Shown: positions 9,594 to 19,467 of the stretch, in pieces | Numbering within the stretch: position 1 is the stretch's first letter | Layout: each line of letters begins with the position of its first letter | NCBI RefSeq assembly: GCF_014356525.2 | Contig: NC_052518.1 | Coordinates: 98,219,932-98,283,931 of the forward strand | Direction of reading: 5' to 3' | Source: Nilaparvata lugens | Taxonomy: Eukaryota; Arthropoda; Insecta; Hemiptera; Delphacidae | DNA length: 64,000 bases | Translations under genes and position numbers: made by a program | The notes under the pieces: generated by a model | What the model was told of the DNA's origin: nothing | Databases searched by the model: none | What the model saw: the letters and a program-made list of their open reading frames with translations, nothing else

Positions 9594-10526
9594 TAATATA
9601 CACATTAATGATTTGCCTAATATTATTAACTCTTGTAATGACGATAGTGCTTCGTATTTGTTTGCTGATGACTTAGGTTTAAAGGTAGCTAATAAGAATA
9701 AGGATCATTTGTATTCTAGCATACTGAATATTACCTCTAAAATTGAAGATTGGTGTGCAGCAAACAATTTGAGCATTAATTCCACAAAAACAGAGGATAT
9801 AACTTTTAGCTTTGACAGAAAAATTAATGACATAAACTCAATTAAGTTTCTTGGAGTGAAAATTGATACCAACCTGACTTGGAAATGCCATATAACATAT
9901 ATTTATAAAAAAATCAACAAGGGCATCTTCCTTTTACGTAGATTATGTAATATTGTAGATATGTCTGTTCTAATGAGTGTTTACTTTGCCCATATTCATA
10001 GCCTTTTGCTATATGGAATCCAGCTGTGGGGCAATGGCTCAACTACTGACATCTTGTTTGAATGTCAAAAGAAAGCAGTAAGAATAATTTGCCACAAGGC
10101 TCCTCGTACTCCATGCAAATCATTATTTATTGAACTCGGACTATTAACACTGCCATCTTTGTATGTATTTTCATGCTTGATTTCAATGAAGAAAACTGAA
10201 AATGAATATGATGTTAACTCTAGGATACACCAACATAACACTAGACATAGGAATAATATAAGAGTCGAGTATTGCCAATTTACAAGTTCTCAAAAAAACT
10301 GGCAATACATGTCAATAAAACTTTATAACGCTTTGCCTGAAAATATCAAAAGAATGAGCTTTAATAGTTACTGTAAATATTTGAAAAAAGTACTGGTCAA
10401 TGAATGTTTATATAAAGTTGATGATTTCTTTGTAATAGATTTTTTAAATTGATGTTTTCTGTCTTATTAATGACGTTGTTGTAACATTTTAATGTTGTGT
10501 GACAATAAATAATTTGATTTGATTTG
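9594..10526 (+). mobile_element. 5'-truncated LINE inserted in the TTTCCTTG element
   Basis: The LINE begins just before the RT catalytic box and ends in a (TTTGA)n tail, AATTTGATTTGATTTGATTTG. The uninterrupted copy of the host element at 27228-27868 provides the empty site. A short CATATA repeat at both junctions is the likely target duplication. The combination of 5' truncation and simple-repeat tail is typical of a Jockey/CR1-like non-LTR element. Confidence 0.85.
9613..10452 (+). pseudogene. LINE ORF2 C-terminal part (RT palm to end)
   Basis: An open 279-codon frame reading ASYLFADDLGLKV near its start, the (Y/F)xDD box of the RT active site, followed by the thumb region (NNLSINSTKTE, FLGVKIDTNLTW) and the terminal LLYGIQLWGN and ALPENIKRM blocks. 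Endonuclease and RT fingers are missing because of 5' truncation, so it cannot encode a working protein, although no internal stop is present. Confidence 0.85.
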
Positions 10527-10640
10527 ATTTGATCATATACAGTAGTCTGATCGTAGTTTCAAATATGTTGCCGCCAATCGTCATTATGTTATTCCCCGTT
10601 TGAGAATGAGGCTTACAGTTCAATGGACAAGGAAAGTTGT

Positions 10641-11115
10641 GTGAGTGTACCACACCAGATTTTGTATCTTTTCGGATGCAACACGTTGCTTTTGAGAAGA
10701 TACAAAGGAGGATAGCACAGATTTTCTTATGGTATAAATTTGACAAATCCATATACCCCTTTTGTAGGAGGTCAGTTGGATGAAATGAAATGAAATAAAT
10801 AAATAGCATCGATTGCTCATGAAAAGATACATTAAAACTCCTTGTGTATCTTTTCGGATGCAACACGTTTCTTTTGAGAAGATACAAAAGACCATGCATT
10901 ATTAAGAAGATAGCACAGATTTTCTTGTGGTATAAATTTGACAAATCTATAAAGCCTACCCCTTTTGTAGGAGGTCAGTGGATGAAATGAAATAAATAAA
11001 TAGCATCTGCTGCTCATGGGGAGATTCATTAAAACTCCTTGTGTATCTTTTCCGATGCAACACGTTGCTTTGAGAAGATACAAAAGAGCATCTGTTGTTT
11101 ATGGAAAGATACATT
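10641..11115 (+). repeat. Tandem array with hairpin core, ~190-bp unit
   Basis: The core GTATCTTTTCGGATGCAACA recurs at about 10661, 10850 and 11041 (spacing 189 and 191) and once at about 4470 on the other side of the TTTCCTTG insertion. In each unit it is followed by CGTTGCTTTTGAGAAGATAC, so GTATCTTTTC pairs with GAGAAGATAC and GCAAC with GTTGC, giving a ~40-bp hairpin. Function unknown. Confidence 0.85.
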
Positions 11116-11723
11116 TTCAAAAATGTTGGATGTTTTTGAACGGGTAGTATTGTAGTCCAGTGGCCCTCCACCGATAGGCAAAGCTACAGAACCCGGACTG
11201 TATACACTCTTTGACACAATGAATATCTCGGTCTCACACTGGCAGGTCATCTCAGATCGCCGTACGTAGTTTGAGCTAAGTCTTTTGAGGTCTCTTAATG
11301 CCAATAATCTGTTCATTTCAAATCATCGTTTAAAGTCTCTGACGCTACATTTTCCAACGTAGCCGTCGCTACGTATCTCGGCCAGCGCATGCGCTCTGAG
11401 CTGAAAAATAACACTCAGCCACAACTCAAAATATGTTAATCTATTCTATAATAAAGGAGAGAACTGGCTTATACACGTACGGGATAGGAAATTCTCGAAT
11501 GACGCATCATCACGTCTGAACTACTCAACTGATTAACTTGAAATTTTGCCAATAGATTCTTAATTCACCGAGGGTGGTTTTATAGGCCAATTTTAAATTC
11601 TACAAAATGTCAATAGGTCATGTTTTCAGTTTGTCAACTGAACAAGCGAAACTTGACAAATGTAAACCCTACTTTAGTGTTGAAACTTGATGAAACACAG
11701 CAGCTTGTAATCAAGAAATTCAA

Positions 11724-11846
11724 GGCCCGGTTGTACAAAAGCCGGTTAAATTTTAATCGTGATTAATTTCTCGTGAACCAATCAGACTCTTTTTCAATCA
11801 CCAGAACCAATCACCTTCTTTTAACCGGCTTTTGTGCAACCAGCAC
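11724..11846. mobile_element. Short MITE with GCCGGTTAAA terminal repeats
   Basis: Left end GGCCCGGTTGTACAAAAGCC then GGTTAAA; right end TTTAACCGGCTTTTGTGCAA in inverse orientation, about 120 bp in total, with no coding sequence. It abuts the larger element at 11850. Confidence 0.75.
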
Positions 11847-11849
11847 TAA

Positions 11850-12953
11850 GGGCCGGTTTCCGAGCTCGGGATCTATAAGTTCTGGACTTTGTAAGTCCAG
11901 AGCAGGAGACTGAAATAAGCGCTCGAGTCTAAATCGACTTTCTGAGTCACGATTTTATCTTCTAAACTCCGGGGTCTATAAAGTTCTCGACTTATTTGAG
12001 TCCAGGACTTTAATGTAGTAAACATGAGAGAAATTCACAATATTTTGCTGTTATATTGTTGGCATTATAGCAAAACGAAAACAGCTGATTGCAGTGGGAT
12101 CATTCAAATGAGCATGCTCTCCAAACTATTTTGTGAAAATATGTTTCGATTTCTTTGTAGGCCTATTCAAAGCAAACCCTAATCTTTTGAAAGATGAATG
12201 GAAACATTTTATTTTACTTTATGCTATTATTGATCATTGATCCTAACCAGTGATTTTGGAATAAGAAATTCCATTAGGCTATAGAGTTTGAAAACGTATT
12301 TATTTATTTTTATTTTTTTTTGAAAAAAACTGGAATAATAATTTATTATTGTTATATTAATATGTTGAATATGACATTGATTAGTAACATTCAGATGGGA
12401 ATATAAATTCCAAGGCAATCCTTGTATTATTTTTCTTGAACATTTTTAGGTTATGTAACAGTCGTGAAATAAGGTTAGTTTTTTACGCATAATTCTGATA
12501 CAATTTTATTCCAAAATAAACTTGCAAACTATAAATTATGAATTTAGATGGACTAATCCAAATAATTAAGGTATTCCATGACATCTATTTGGCTTTTCAT
12601 CTACTCCAAAACAATAACTGAATTGTGTTTGCTCAGTTAAGTCTAGAACTTAAATTTAAACCCTACCCCAGTCGAAGGTTTAAAATTATGCTGTTTTAAG
12701 TTCTGTTCTTAACGATGTTTAATAAATCCTCGACTCGGAAAGAGGCAAAAATCTAATTTAAGTCCTGGACTTATAAGCCCTCCACTCAGAAAGCGAAATT
12801 ATAAACTCCAGGGTCTAACGTGATCTCTAAACTCCAGAGTCTATTTAAGTCCTCAACTAACGCTCTGACTCGGAAAGCCAATTTTCTGAATCCAGAGTTT
12901 AAAGCCAGTTAAAGTCTAGAACTTAGCTTAATCCTGAGCTCGGAAACCGGCCC
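11850..12953. mobile_element. GGGCCGG-ended 1.1-kb non-autonomous element (PIF/Harbinger-like)
   Basis: Terminal inverted repeats GGGCCGGTTTCCGAGCTCGG / CTGAGCTCGGAAACCGGCCC, flanked by a 3-bp TAA duplication (11847-11849 and 12954-12956). The arms hold many degenerate direct subrepeats (AAGTCCTGGACTTA-like). The middle (about 12000-12640) is unrelated AT-rich sequence. A 3-bp TWA duplication is typical of PIF/Harbinger. A 350-bp relative is at 61415-61763 and a lone terminus at 37108-37136. Confidence 0.8.
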
Positions 12954-13204
12954 TAAGTGATCCATGTTCTTTACTTTATTTTTAGTTATTTTTTTAATTG
13001 AGAATCTATGTTCTTTACAACACTAGACAACACAATAACCATATGGGTTAGGATACCAGATTCATTCACGTACCATTTTCACTTTTTTTAGCTTCAGCAA
13101 GCAGAGTAAATGTTTTTACTACAATTATTGAATAATACACCTTTACTGGTAAAATAAAGCTCTGCTCCAACTCTATTAATGGCCTATTTATGTGTTTGTT
13201 CCAG

Positions 13205-13392
13205 GGGACTTTGCTGTATTGTTGAAAGCAGGAATGAGTGCCAAAGAAGCGGTTTTTTACAATCTGCTTTCTTCCATTTTGTGTTTTATTGGAATGTGTC
13301 TGGGTGTGTGGCTGGGCCATAATGAAGAGGCCACTCAGTGGGTGTTCAGTGCAGCAGCTGGCATGTTTCTCTACATTGCCCTTGTTGACATG
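13205..13392 (+). CDS. ZIP (LIV-1 subfamily) zinc transporter, exon with TM6-TM7
   Basis: The exon begins after TTGTTCCAG; its first two bases complete the Gly of HELPHELG and it then reads DFAVLLKAGMSAKEAVFYNL. Two hydrophobic helices follow (SSILCFIGMCLGVWLGH and FSAAAGMFLYIALVDM). It ends in phase 0 at ATG/GTAATT. DFAVLL-AGM and FLYIALVDM are strongly conserved in LIV-1 ZIPs. A 1-kb hAT-like element starts only 15 bp downstream of the donor, within the first bases of the intron. Confidence 0.95.
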
Positions 13393-13407
13393 GTAATTAT
13401 AAAATAT

Positions 13408-14411
13408 GGGTTAAAGAAAGGAGACGGGACCGCCGAAAACAATGGATGGACAGGTAGAAGTTCTAGAGACCTTTCAGTGGTCACCTATTGTTATTAAATT
13501 TCGAAATTTCCGTGGTCTATTGTTAAGGTTTCCACTCCGAGCAATATATTGGAGGACCAGTGTGGTTACTTGAAGGCACTTTCAGCTGTAAACCAGTGGC
13601 ACAATACAGTGATTGGATAAACACACACACATTACTATCGATTACAAGTACAAATTTAGTCAAACGTACGTGGTGTGTAAAGCCCACATCGATTTTTGGA
13701 CGTACATTTGTTATTGAATTTCGAAATTTTCGTGGTCTATTGTTAAGGTTTCCACTCCGAGCAATATATTGGTGGACCAGTGTGGCTACTTGAAGGCACT
13801 TTCAGCTGTAAACCAGTGGTACAATACAGTGATTGGATAAACACACACATTACTATCGATTACAAGTACAAATTTAGTCGAACTTACGTGGTGTGTAAAG
13901 CCCACATCGATTTTTGGACGTACATTTGTTAGCCGACCTTATAAATTCTACGAGATTGAATGGGGCTTGACAAACACATGATACACATCATATATATGTT
14001 TGCCAAGATGTGTTCAATCTAGAAGAATTTGAAAGGACGCCAACAAATCGTAAGTTCAATAAGTATCGAATTGTATGTAACTCAAGTTAGTCTGTATACA
14101 GCTTGTGAGCAAGTTGAGTTTCATCAAATGAGCCATTGGGAAGAATACAATAATTACAAGTACTTGATCACTGATTTACATTCAATAATTGCAGAAAATA
14201 CAAGCAACAGAAAATGTAAGGTGCAAAGTAATAGATAAGTTGGTGCTACCAGCTACAATTGCCTTCAAGAAAGCACACGGGGCCACTAATGAGAGTAATG
14301 AAGCGGAATTAGAGGACAAAAAAGTATGCTAGTCGAGAGTTAGAGGATGCACCTTTTTGGAACAATAGCCCAGTGCACAGGTAGCGCGGCCCCGTCTCCT
14401 TTCTTTTACCC
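13408..14411. mobile_element. hAT-like non-autonomous element, 1004 bp
   Basis: Ends GGGTTAAAGAAAGGAGACGG and (inverse) CCGTCTCCTTTCTTTTACCC, about 30-bp imperfect inverted repeats, flanked by a perfect 8-bp duplication TAAAATAT (13400-13407 and 14412-14419). An 8-bp target duplication is the hAT hallmark. No transposase is encoded. It lies at the extreme 5' end of a ZIP intron. Confidence 0.9.
13489..13930 (+). repeat. 220-bp tandem duplication inside the hAT-like element
   Basis: Two ~220-bp copies: TCGAAATTTCCGTGGTCTAT at 13501 recurs at 13721 with few mismatches, as do GAGCAATATATTGG and CATCGATTTTTGGACGTACA. It accounts for nearly half of the element. Confidence 0.9.
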
Positions 14412-14427
14412 TAAAATATTACTATTA

Positions 14428-15011
14428 ACAGGGTGTTCCATGAAAGGTGTAACAACACCGAAGATCATACATCCTACATGGAATTCGCAACAACAAATGA
14501 TCAGAAAATATTCTTAATCGACCCTAGTTTCGAGATATATCGATCTTCCTATATTTTTGAAAAACGTCAATAACAAGAAAACTACAAGTCAATTTCTAAT
14601 TGGAAGAATATATTGGAAAGATGAAGAAATTTCCAATATGATTCATATAATTTGATCATTTGTTTATTGTTTTTGAACTTTTTATGAGCGTTTAAACTGT
14701 TTGAAATTTAGCTATTAACTCGACGAATGTACTTTTTAAACTTTGAGCGCACATAAAAAGTTCAAAAACATCAAACAAAGGAATAAATTATATGAATCTT
14801 ATTGGAAATATCTTCCTCTTTCCATCCATATCCTTAGAATTGGATTTCAACTGATAGTTTTCTAATTACTGACGTTTTTAAAAAATATCGAAGAATCTAT
14901 GTATCTCAAAATCCAAGGTCGATATAAAAAGTTTTAATGGACATATTTTGTTGCAAATTACATGTAAAATCTATGGTCATCGGCTGCTACATCTTTTTTA
15001 GGATACTCTGT
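14428..15011. mobile_element. Foldback element with ACAGGGTGTTCC ends
   Basis: About 584 bp starting ACAGGGTGTTCC and ending GGATACTCTGT. The interior folds back on itself: TTTTTGAACTTTTTATGAGC (left) pairs with GCGCACATAAAAAGTTCAAA (right), with paired AATTGGAAGAATATATTGGAA-like blocks outside. No coding sequence. It abuts the hAT-like element on its left. Confidence 0.7.
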
Positions 15012-15129
15012 ATATTTTCTCATCTTGCAAATTTTTTTTGACGTCTGTGTTGTCATTTTAACAGTTTATAAAATAAGTTGCAGAACAGATATGAAACTCC
15101 TGTTTGAGCCATGACACATGAGGCGTTTT

Positions 15130-15262
15130 TCAGGCGTTTTCAGACGAATCGGCAGGGCAGGAAGCTCTCCGATTGGCCGATTATTAGCTGATTCCCGAAC
15201 GCCAACCCAATCAACTGATAATCAGGAGAATTCCTGCCCTGCCGACTCGTCCGAAAACGCCT
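15130..15262. mobile_element. Palindromic MITE with CGGCAGGGCAGGAA arms
   Basis: Left arm GGCGTTTTCAGACGAATCGG then CAGGGCAGGAA; right arm TTCCTGCCCTGCCGACTCGT then CCGAAAACGCC. About 133 bp, no coding capacity. Confidence 0.75.
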
Positions 15263-15704
15263 AATGTGAACAAAGCCAAACCTAAAAAAAAAAAAAACAA
15301 TTTTTCTTTAAGCAGTAATTGAGATACGAAAAAGTACACAAAATTATTGAGACTACATTTTTTTAGCATTGTTACGATTACAATAATTCTCAATAAGGTT
15401 ATTAATTTCAAATTAATATGGTAAATAAGGAGGTATCTACTAAATTTATAGAATTAAAAATGTGTAATAGATTGATGGAGAAATAGTAGAAATATCAACC
15501 TGAGGCATGACGAAAATTCCGTGGACTCCATATTAAAAATTTACTTATGTAAATTCAAAAAATTTTGATCATAAACTACATTTATCTGCTGTGGTTGATG
15601 AAACAAGTTTTTGGTGTTCACATGTTTTTTTCTAAATATTGTATTTGTTTGTCCTATCCAATAAAATAATTAAATAAATAAATTATAATTAAAACTGTTA
15701 AACT

Positions 15705-16080
15705 TAGACGATGAGTTTCACCCGGCAATCTGCTCCTCATAATAATACATATTCTATTAGTGGTGTCCCATTGGAAAGGGTGGAATTGTTCAAGGACCTG
15801 GGGGTGATATTTAGCTCTGACCTCTTTTACAACTCACATGTTGAGTACACAGTAAATAGAGCCAATCAGCAGATGGAATTCATCTTGAGGACTTGCTCGC
15901 CCTTCAGTGATGTAGAGTCTTTGATACATCTATATAAGTCAATTGTGAGAAGCCTGCTAGAATATGCTTGCGAAATTTGGAATCCATACTATAATGAACA
16001 GATTTACCTACTGGAACGTTTACAGAACAAATTTTTAAGATGAATTTATTACAGAAAACATAATATCTTTTGTCCCTTTG
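15705..16080 (+). pseudogene. LINE reverse transcriptase fragment (thumb region)
   Basis: An open frame reads SFTRQSAPHNNTYSISGVPL, KDLGVIFSSDLFYNSHVEY and LLEYACEIWNPYYNEQIYLL, the conserved post-catalytic RT region of Jockey/R1-like LINEs. It stops at 16043, and recognisable LINE residues (YYRKHNIFCPFDYP) continue past the stop. A 3' tail follows to about 16310. There is no catalytic domain. It lies in the last ZIP intron on the gene's strand. Confidence 0.8.
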
Positions 16081-16331
16081 ATTATCCTTCCAATCCTTTG
16101 GTTTTACACAGACATTCTTTCTCTCTTCATTCTTTCTTATTTTTTTCTCTTTCTATTTTCATCCATTATTATTTATTCTATTTTGTTTAATGAGTATTCT
16201 TTCATTTTTAATTTCTTGTATTTCAAATTGTATAATGAGTTGAAAATATTGTATTGTGTGAAGGAGGCAAAATGGGTTTCATCCTGTTGTCTCCATTAAA
16301 AAAAATTATTAACATTATTATTTCCCATTTG

Positions 16332-16401
16332 ATAATGAAAACACAAATTGAAGTTGTCAACCACTTTTATTTGTGACGATTTCAATTTGTGTTTTCATTA
16401 T
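16332..16401 (+). repeat. 70-nt hairpin with pre-miRNA-like geometry in ZIP intron
   Basis: Outer arms 16332-16352 and 16381-16401 are perfect 21-bp inverted copies (ATAATGAAAACACAAATTGA plus A / its complement). Pairing continues inward for about seven more positions with two mismatches (GTTGTCA against TGACGAT), leaving a ~14-nt loop. Length and shape fit a pre-miRNA, but a small AT-rich foldback is equally possible. I cannot match it to a known miRNA. Confidence 0.6.
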
Positions 16402-16715
16402 GGAAAAGTACCACAACATCGCATACAACACAACTGTAATATTTGGTAATGATATTAGATGTTGTATACCACTTATCAGATGGTCGCAGCGTTCGACATT
16501 TATTGTTGAACATACAAACCAAGCATGCATGTAATCTGTCGAATCTTTGTGAAGTTGGAGCTTCATTATAAGAATATCCTAAAAAGCAGCATTAATCCAA
16601 TTGAGATTTTCATTTTATTTGATTACTTTGTTCACATTATTTGATTAGCTGCAATCCTCATTTCGTGGTCTGACTCCTTCTGTTGGAATTTTCCACTAAT
16701 TTTGTATGTTTGCAG

Positions 16716-16868
16716 ATTCCTGAATTGTCGAGCAGCCCAACAAAAGAGCTTGGTTCTCTTTGCCAGTGTGCGTTACAGTTTGCTGGTCTTTCTTGCGGAG
16801 TTCTCATAATGCTGCTTATTGCATTCTATGAAAGAGATTTGAAAAATGTTTTCAAAGACGATTTTTGA
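16716..16868 (+). CDS. ZIP (LIV-1 subfamily) zinc transporter, last coding exon (TM8)
   Basis: Begins after TTTGCAG in phase 0, joining ...LYIALVDM to IPELSSSPTKELGSL. One hydrophobic helix follows (CGVLIMLLIAFYE), then a short cytosolic tail ending FKDDF and TGA at 16866-16868. LVDMIPEL and a C-terminal MLLI-x-(Y/F)E helix are typical of LIV-1 ZIP C-termini. A CAG/GTGAGT donor lies six bases after the stop (exon end 16874), so the 3' UTR is probably spliced to a further exon; a good acceptor is at 19461-19467. Confidence 0.95.
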   Translation: MPELSSSPTKELGSLCQCALQFAGLSCGVLIMLLIAFYERDLKNVFKDDF

Positions 16869-17021
16869 GACCAGGTGAGTTTTGCTTAGTTATATACTTC
16901 TCAGTTGTCTAGCGATCAATCGTAGCATTTCATATTTCATAAGCAACAGTTTTGGGCTTTAAGCCTGTTGTTCCATTCCCAATCACTCATAGTTGAGAAT
17001 TATATTTAATCTATCAATGTA

Positions 17022-17761
17022 CCGGGTGATTCGAAAAGGACTTTACAACTTTGAAAATTCATATAAATCTTATTAAACAAGGTACTGAGCTGGTTTTGGT
17101 GTTGTTTTAAAGGAAAACATTCCAAGTGTCTAAGATGTTCTATGTGACTTCCGTTGGTTATCCTGCAGACATCCCATCGATAGTCGATTTCTTCCCAGAC
17201 TCGCACTAGCATTTCAGATGTAACTTGTTCAACAGCAGCGTAAATCCTTGCTCTAAGTTCAGGTAGAGTGGCAAAGGAGGTACATACACCATATCTTTCA
17301 TGAAACCCCACAAGAAAAAATTCAGCTGTGCTAGTCTGGGGAACGAGGGGGCCATGCAATTGGCGCATTACGGCCAATCCACTGATTTGGAAAGCGGTCA
17401 TTAAGAAAATCCCGGACGTCAGACAGATAGTGTGGTGGTGCGCCATCTTGCATAAAGAAAACATTTCGTTCTCGGTCATCCTCATCGATCTGTGGTAGCA
17501 AAACTTTTTGCAACATATCAAGATACACTATGTCGTTTTTCAAACCAAAACACACAGCTAGCACGCTCGGGTCCAGTGAAGGCAGCCATCTTTGAAGTAA
17601 CTGCCGCTAGCGCTTGTGCGGCGCGACCAGGCACTAGCGGACTACGCGAGTCAAAACTTGGAGTTTTTTCCTTTAAAACAACACCAAAACCAGCTGTGTA
17701 CCTTGTTTAATAAGATTTATATGAATTTTCAAAGTTGTAAAGTCCTTTTCGAATCACCCGG
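17022..17761. mobile_element. Mariner-like element, 740 bp, 96-bp terminal inverted repeats, TA target
   Basis: Terminal repeats 17022-17117 and 17666-17761 start CCGGGTGATTCGAAAAGGAC and differ at only a few positions. The element is flanked by TA on both sides (17020-17021, 17762-17763), the Tc1/mariner target. The interior holds the C-terminal half of a transposase on the minus strand, frameshifted. The long, well-matched ends suggest it was mobilised in trans and is fairly young. Confidence 0.95.
17121..17564 (-). pseudogene. Mariner-like transposase, C-terminal half, frameshifted
   Basis: The first frame reads DRERNVFFMQDGAPPHYLSD and ends IAWPPRSPD, giving the second and third catalytic acidic residues of a DDD transposase with 36 residues between them. 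The second frame continues LRARIYAAVEQVTSEMLVRV and WEEIDYRWDVCRITNGSHIE. The frame switches just after PPRSPD. The N-terminal DNA-binding domain and first Asp are missing. Homologous to the fragment at 956-1460. Confidence 0.88.
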
Positions 17762-18089
17762 TATAAGTAAATTATTATTATTATAAATATTTCACAATCG
17801 TTTATATTCATCATAATTTATGTTTTTTTTATATTTCTATTCAATTCAAAACATTGAGATTGGGATTGTAAAATTTCATAGAGTTAATGTCCATATTGAA
17901 ATACAGTTTGTGATTCTTCTAACTGAATATAAGACATATACAGAGGAATCCAAAAAATGTATAGGCTACACTAATATTGACAGTGAATGTAAACAGAACA
18001 AAGTAACGTACAGCTATGAATCTCACGTGGAATTATGGTTCGATGTTTTGTCAAAAGATAGTGTGCCATGGGTAACCCGCATACAAACT

Positions 18090-18556
18090 GTAAGGCTCAA
18101 CTCACCCTTACGCGACTCAACTCGAGAAGAGACTGCGACTCTAGTCTCTTCTCGACACAGCATGTGTTTTCAAATGGTGACACTCAGACCCGTCGACTCT
18201 AGTCTCCGTGACCTCACGACTGTGAGACTGAGTCGAGCGTCGACTCGACATGTTGGTCGAGCCTCGACTTGAGTTGCGTAGTACCGCACATTTTTAATGA
18301 AAGTGAGGTTATGTTTTATGAAAGTAATGTTTTATCATTTTAGGTAAGACAATGTATTCATAATAATTATTATAAAATTTGTTACATGCGGGGAAGTGAC
18401 TAATTGGATTTCATATGTTTATAATGTGAGGTTAGAAATGGAGTAGCATGAAACTGAAGTAGTGACAATGAGCAAGAAAGTCGTAAGGTCGAGAGACTGG
18501 AGTATCCTCGACTGGAGTCGTACGATTTGAGTCGAGGTATTGTGAGTTGAGCCTAA
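18090..18556. mobile_element. Non-autonomous element with GGCTCAACTCAC terminal repeats
   Basis: Left end TAAGGCTCAACTCACCCTTA; right end GTGAGTTGAGCCTAA in inverse orientation, about 467 bp. Internal short motifs built on GACTC/GAGTC and TCGACTC recur many times, giving a CpG-richer island in AT-rich surroundings. No coding capacity. Confidence 0.7.
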
Positions 18557-18683
18557 GGGTCTCTTTACACTCAGCTTCGCTATCGCTATGCTGAAATACG
18601 TCCTATCTCCCAATGTTGAATTCAAGCTACGTGTCTGTCCCGTTCACATCAGCTTAGCGTAGCGTAATGTGAAGAGACCTTGA
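18557..18683. mobile_element. MITE with GGGTCTCTTTACACT ends
   Basis: Left GGGTCTCTTTACACTCAGCT then TCGCTA; right TAGCGTAGCGTAATGTGAAG then AGACC in inverse orientation, about 127 bp. Directly adjoins the previous element. Confidence 0.7.
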
Positions 18684-18689
18684 GGATGT

Positions 18690-18969
18690 TCAGACCGCCA
18701 TTGTCGCGTCTTCAGAGTATTGATACGCAAACTATCAACCGTTCACACTAAAAAATATTCTTTCATTATTGTATTTTTTATCACATTTTGTGTTGTGGTC
18801 GAGTGTTATTGTCAAGCTCATGCGCTGCCCAAGATACGGAGTGACGGGTTACGCCAATTATGTAGCGTCATTGACGCGATGCTACGCTGGTTTGACAGAT
18901 ATGGTGATACTTCTTATAAAAAAATGACGCCTTCAAAAAACGTCACTGAAGCAAGGTGGTCTGAAACGG
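18690..18969. mobile_element. Possible small TIR element with TTCAGACC ends
   Basis: GTTCAGACCGCCATTG near 18689 is approximately the inverse of CAAGGTGGTCTGAAAC near 18953. The ends are short and imperfect and no clear target duplication is visible, so this is a weak call. Confidence 0.4.
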
Positions 18970-19467
18970 CTCAAGTTTATGGCGATCACGTCTGAAACAG
19001 CCTACAGTTTGCATGAGGGCTACTCATATCACACTACCTTTTCCCAAAACATCAGAGTAATTTTCATAGCTGTACGTTATCTTGTTCTGTTTACATTTAA
19101 TGTCAATTAGTGTGCACACTTTTGGGCCCTGTATAGATATTCTGAGTATGAGTTGAAATGAATGTCAAACTGCTTATCATATTTTCTTATTTCGTGTTGT
19201 TGATATTAAATTGAGTTTCAACCTTCTTTAACCTCAAAATTGTTCCAGCAATCAGTTTTTTACTTGAATATGTGTAACGCTAGTTCGCCTCCATGGTGCA
19301 CATTGAGTAACGCTAATGGACTAGCAAATAATACAAAAACTACACAACATCTTGAAAAATATAGTTTTTATGTAGACATTTGAGACTCATGAGCTTTATA
19401 TTTGTTGTGTATCTGCCATAGCTAAATAAATAAATATTAAATTAATAAGACTTGACTGTTGTTTCAG

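Larger units (their letters stand above)
8319..10637. mobile_element. TTTCCTTG-ended repeat element, copy 1 (with inserted LINE)
   Basis: Starts CTTTCCTTGCCCTATTACC and ends GGACAAGGAAAGT, so its ends are short inverted repeats. Copy 2 at 27228-27868 is the same element in opposite orientation without the LINE. The left tip (ACTTTC, 4550-4555) is separated from the body by the Ty3/gypsy insertion. It has no coding capacity of its own and contains a five-unit tandem array. Family unknown to me. Confidence 0.8.
4163..13204 (+). other. ZIP intron of about 9 kb loaded with nested transposons
   Basis: The intron runs from the GTAAGT donor to the acceptor at 13203-13204. It holds the tandem GTATCTTTTC array, the TTTCCTTG element with its inserted Ty3/gypsy element and LINE, two MITEs and the 1.1-kb GGGCCGG element. 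11330-11720 has no recognised feature apart from generic dispersed repeat sequence. Confidence 0.85.

Noticed and set aside
11029..11316. 95-codon minus-strand open frame
   Set aside because: It runs through the hairpin tandem repeat and has no recognisable domain or splice context.
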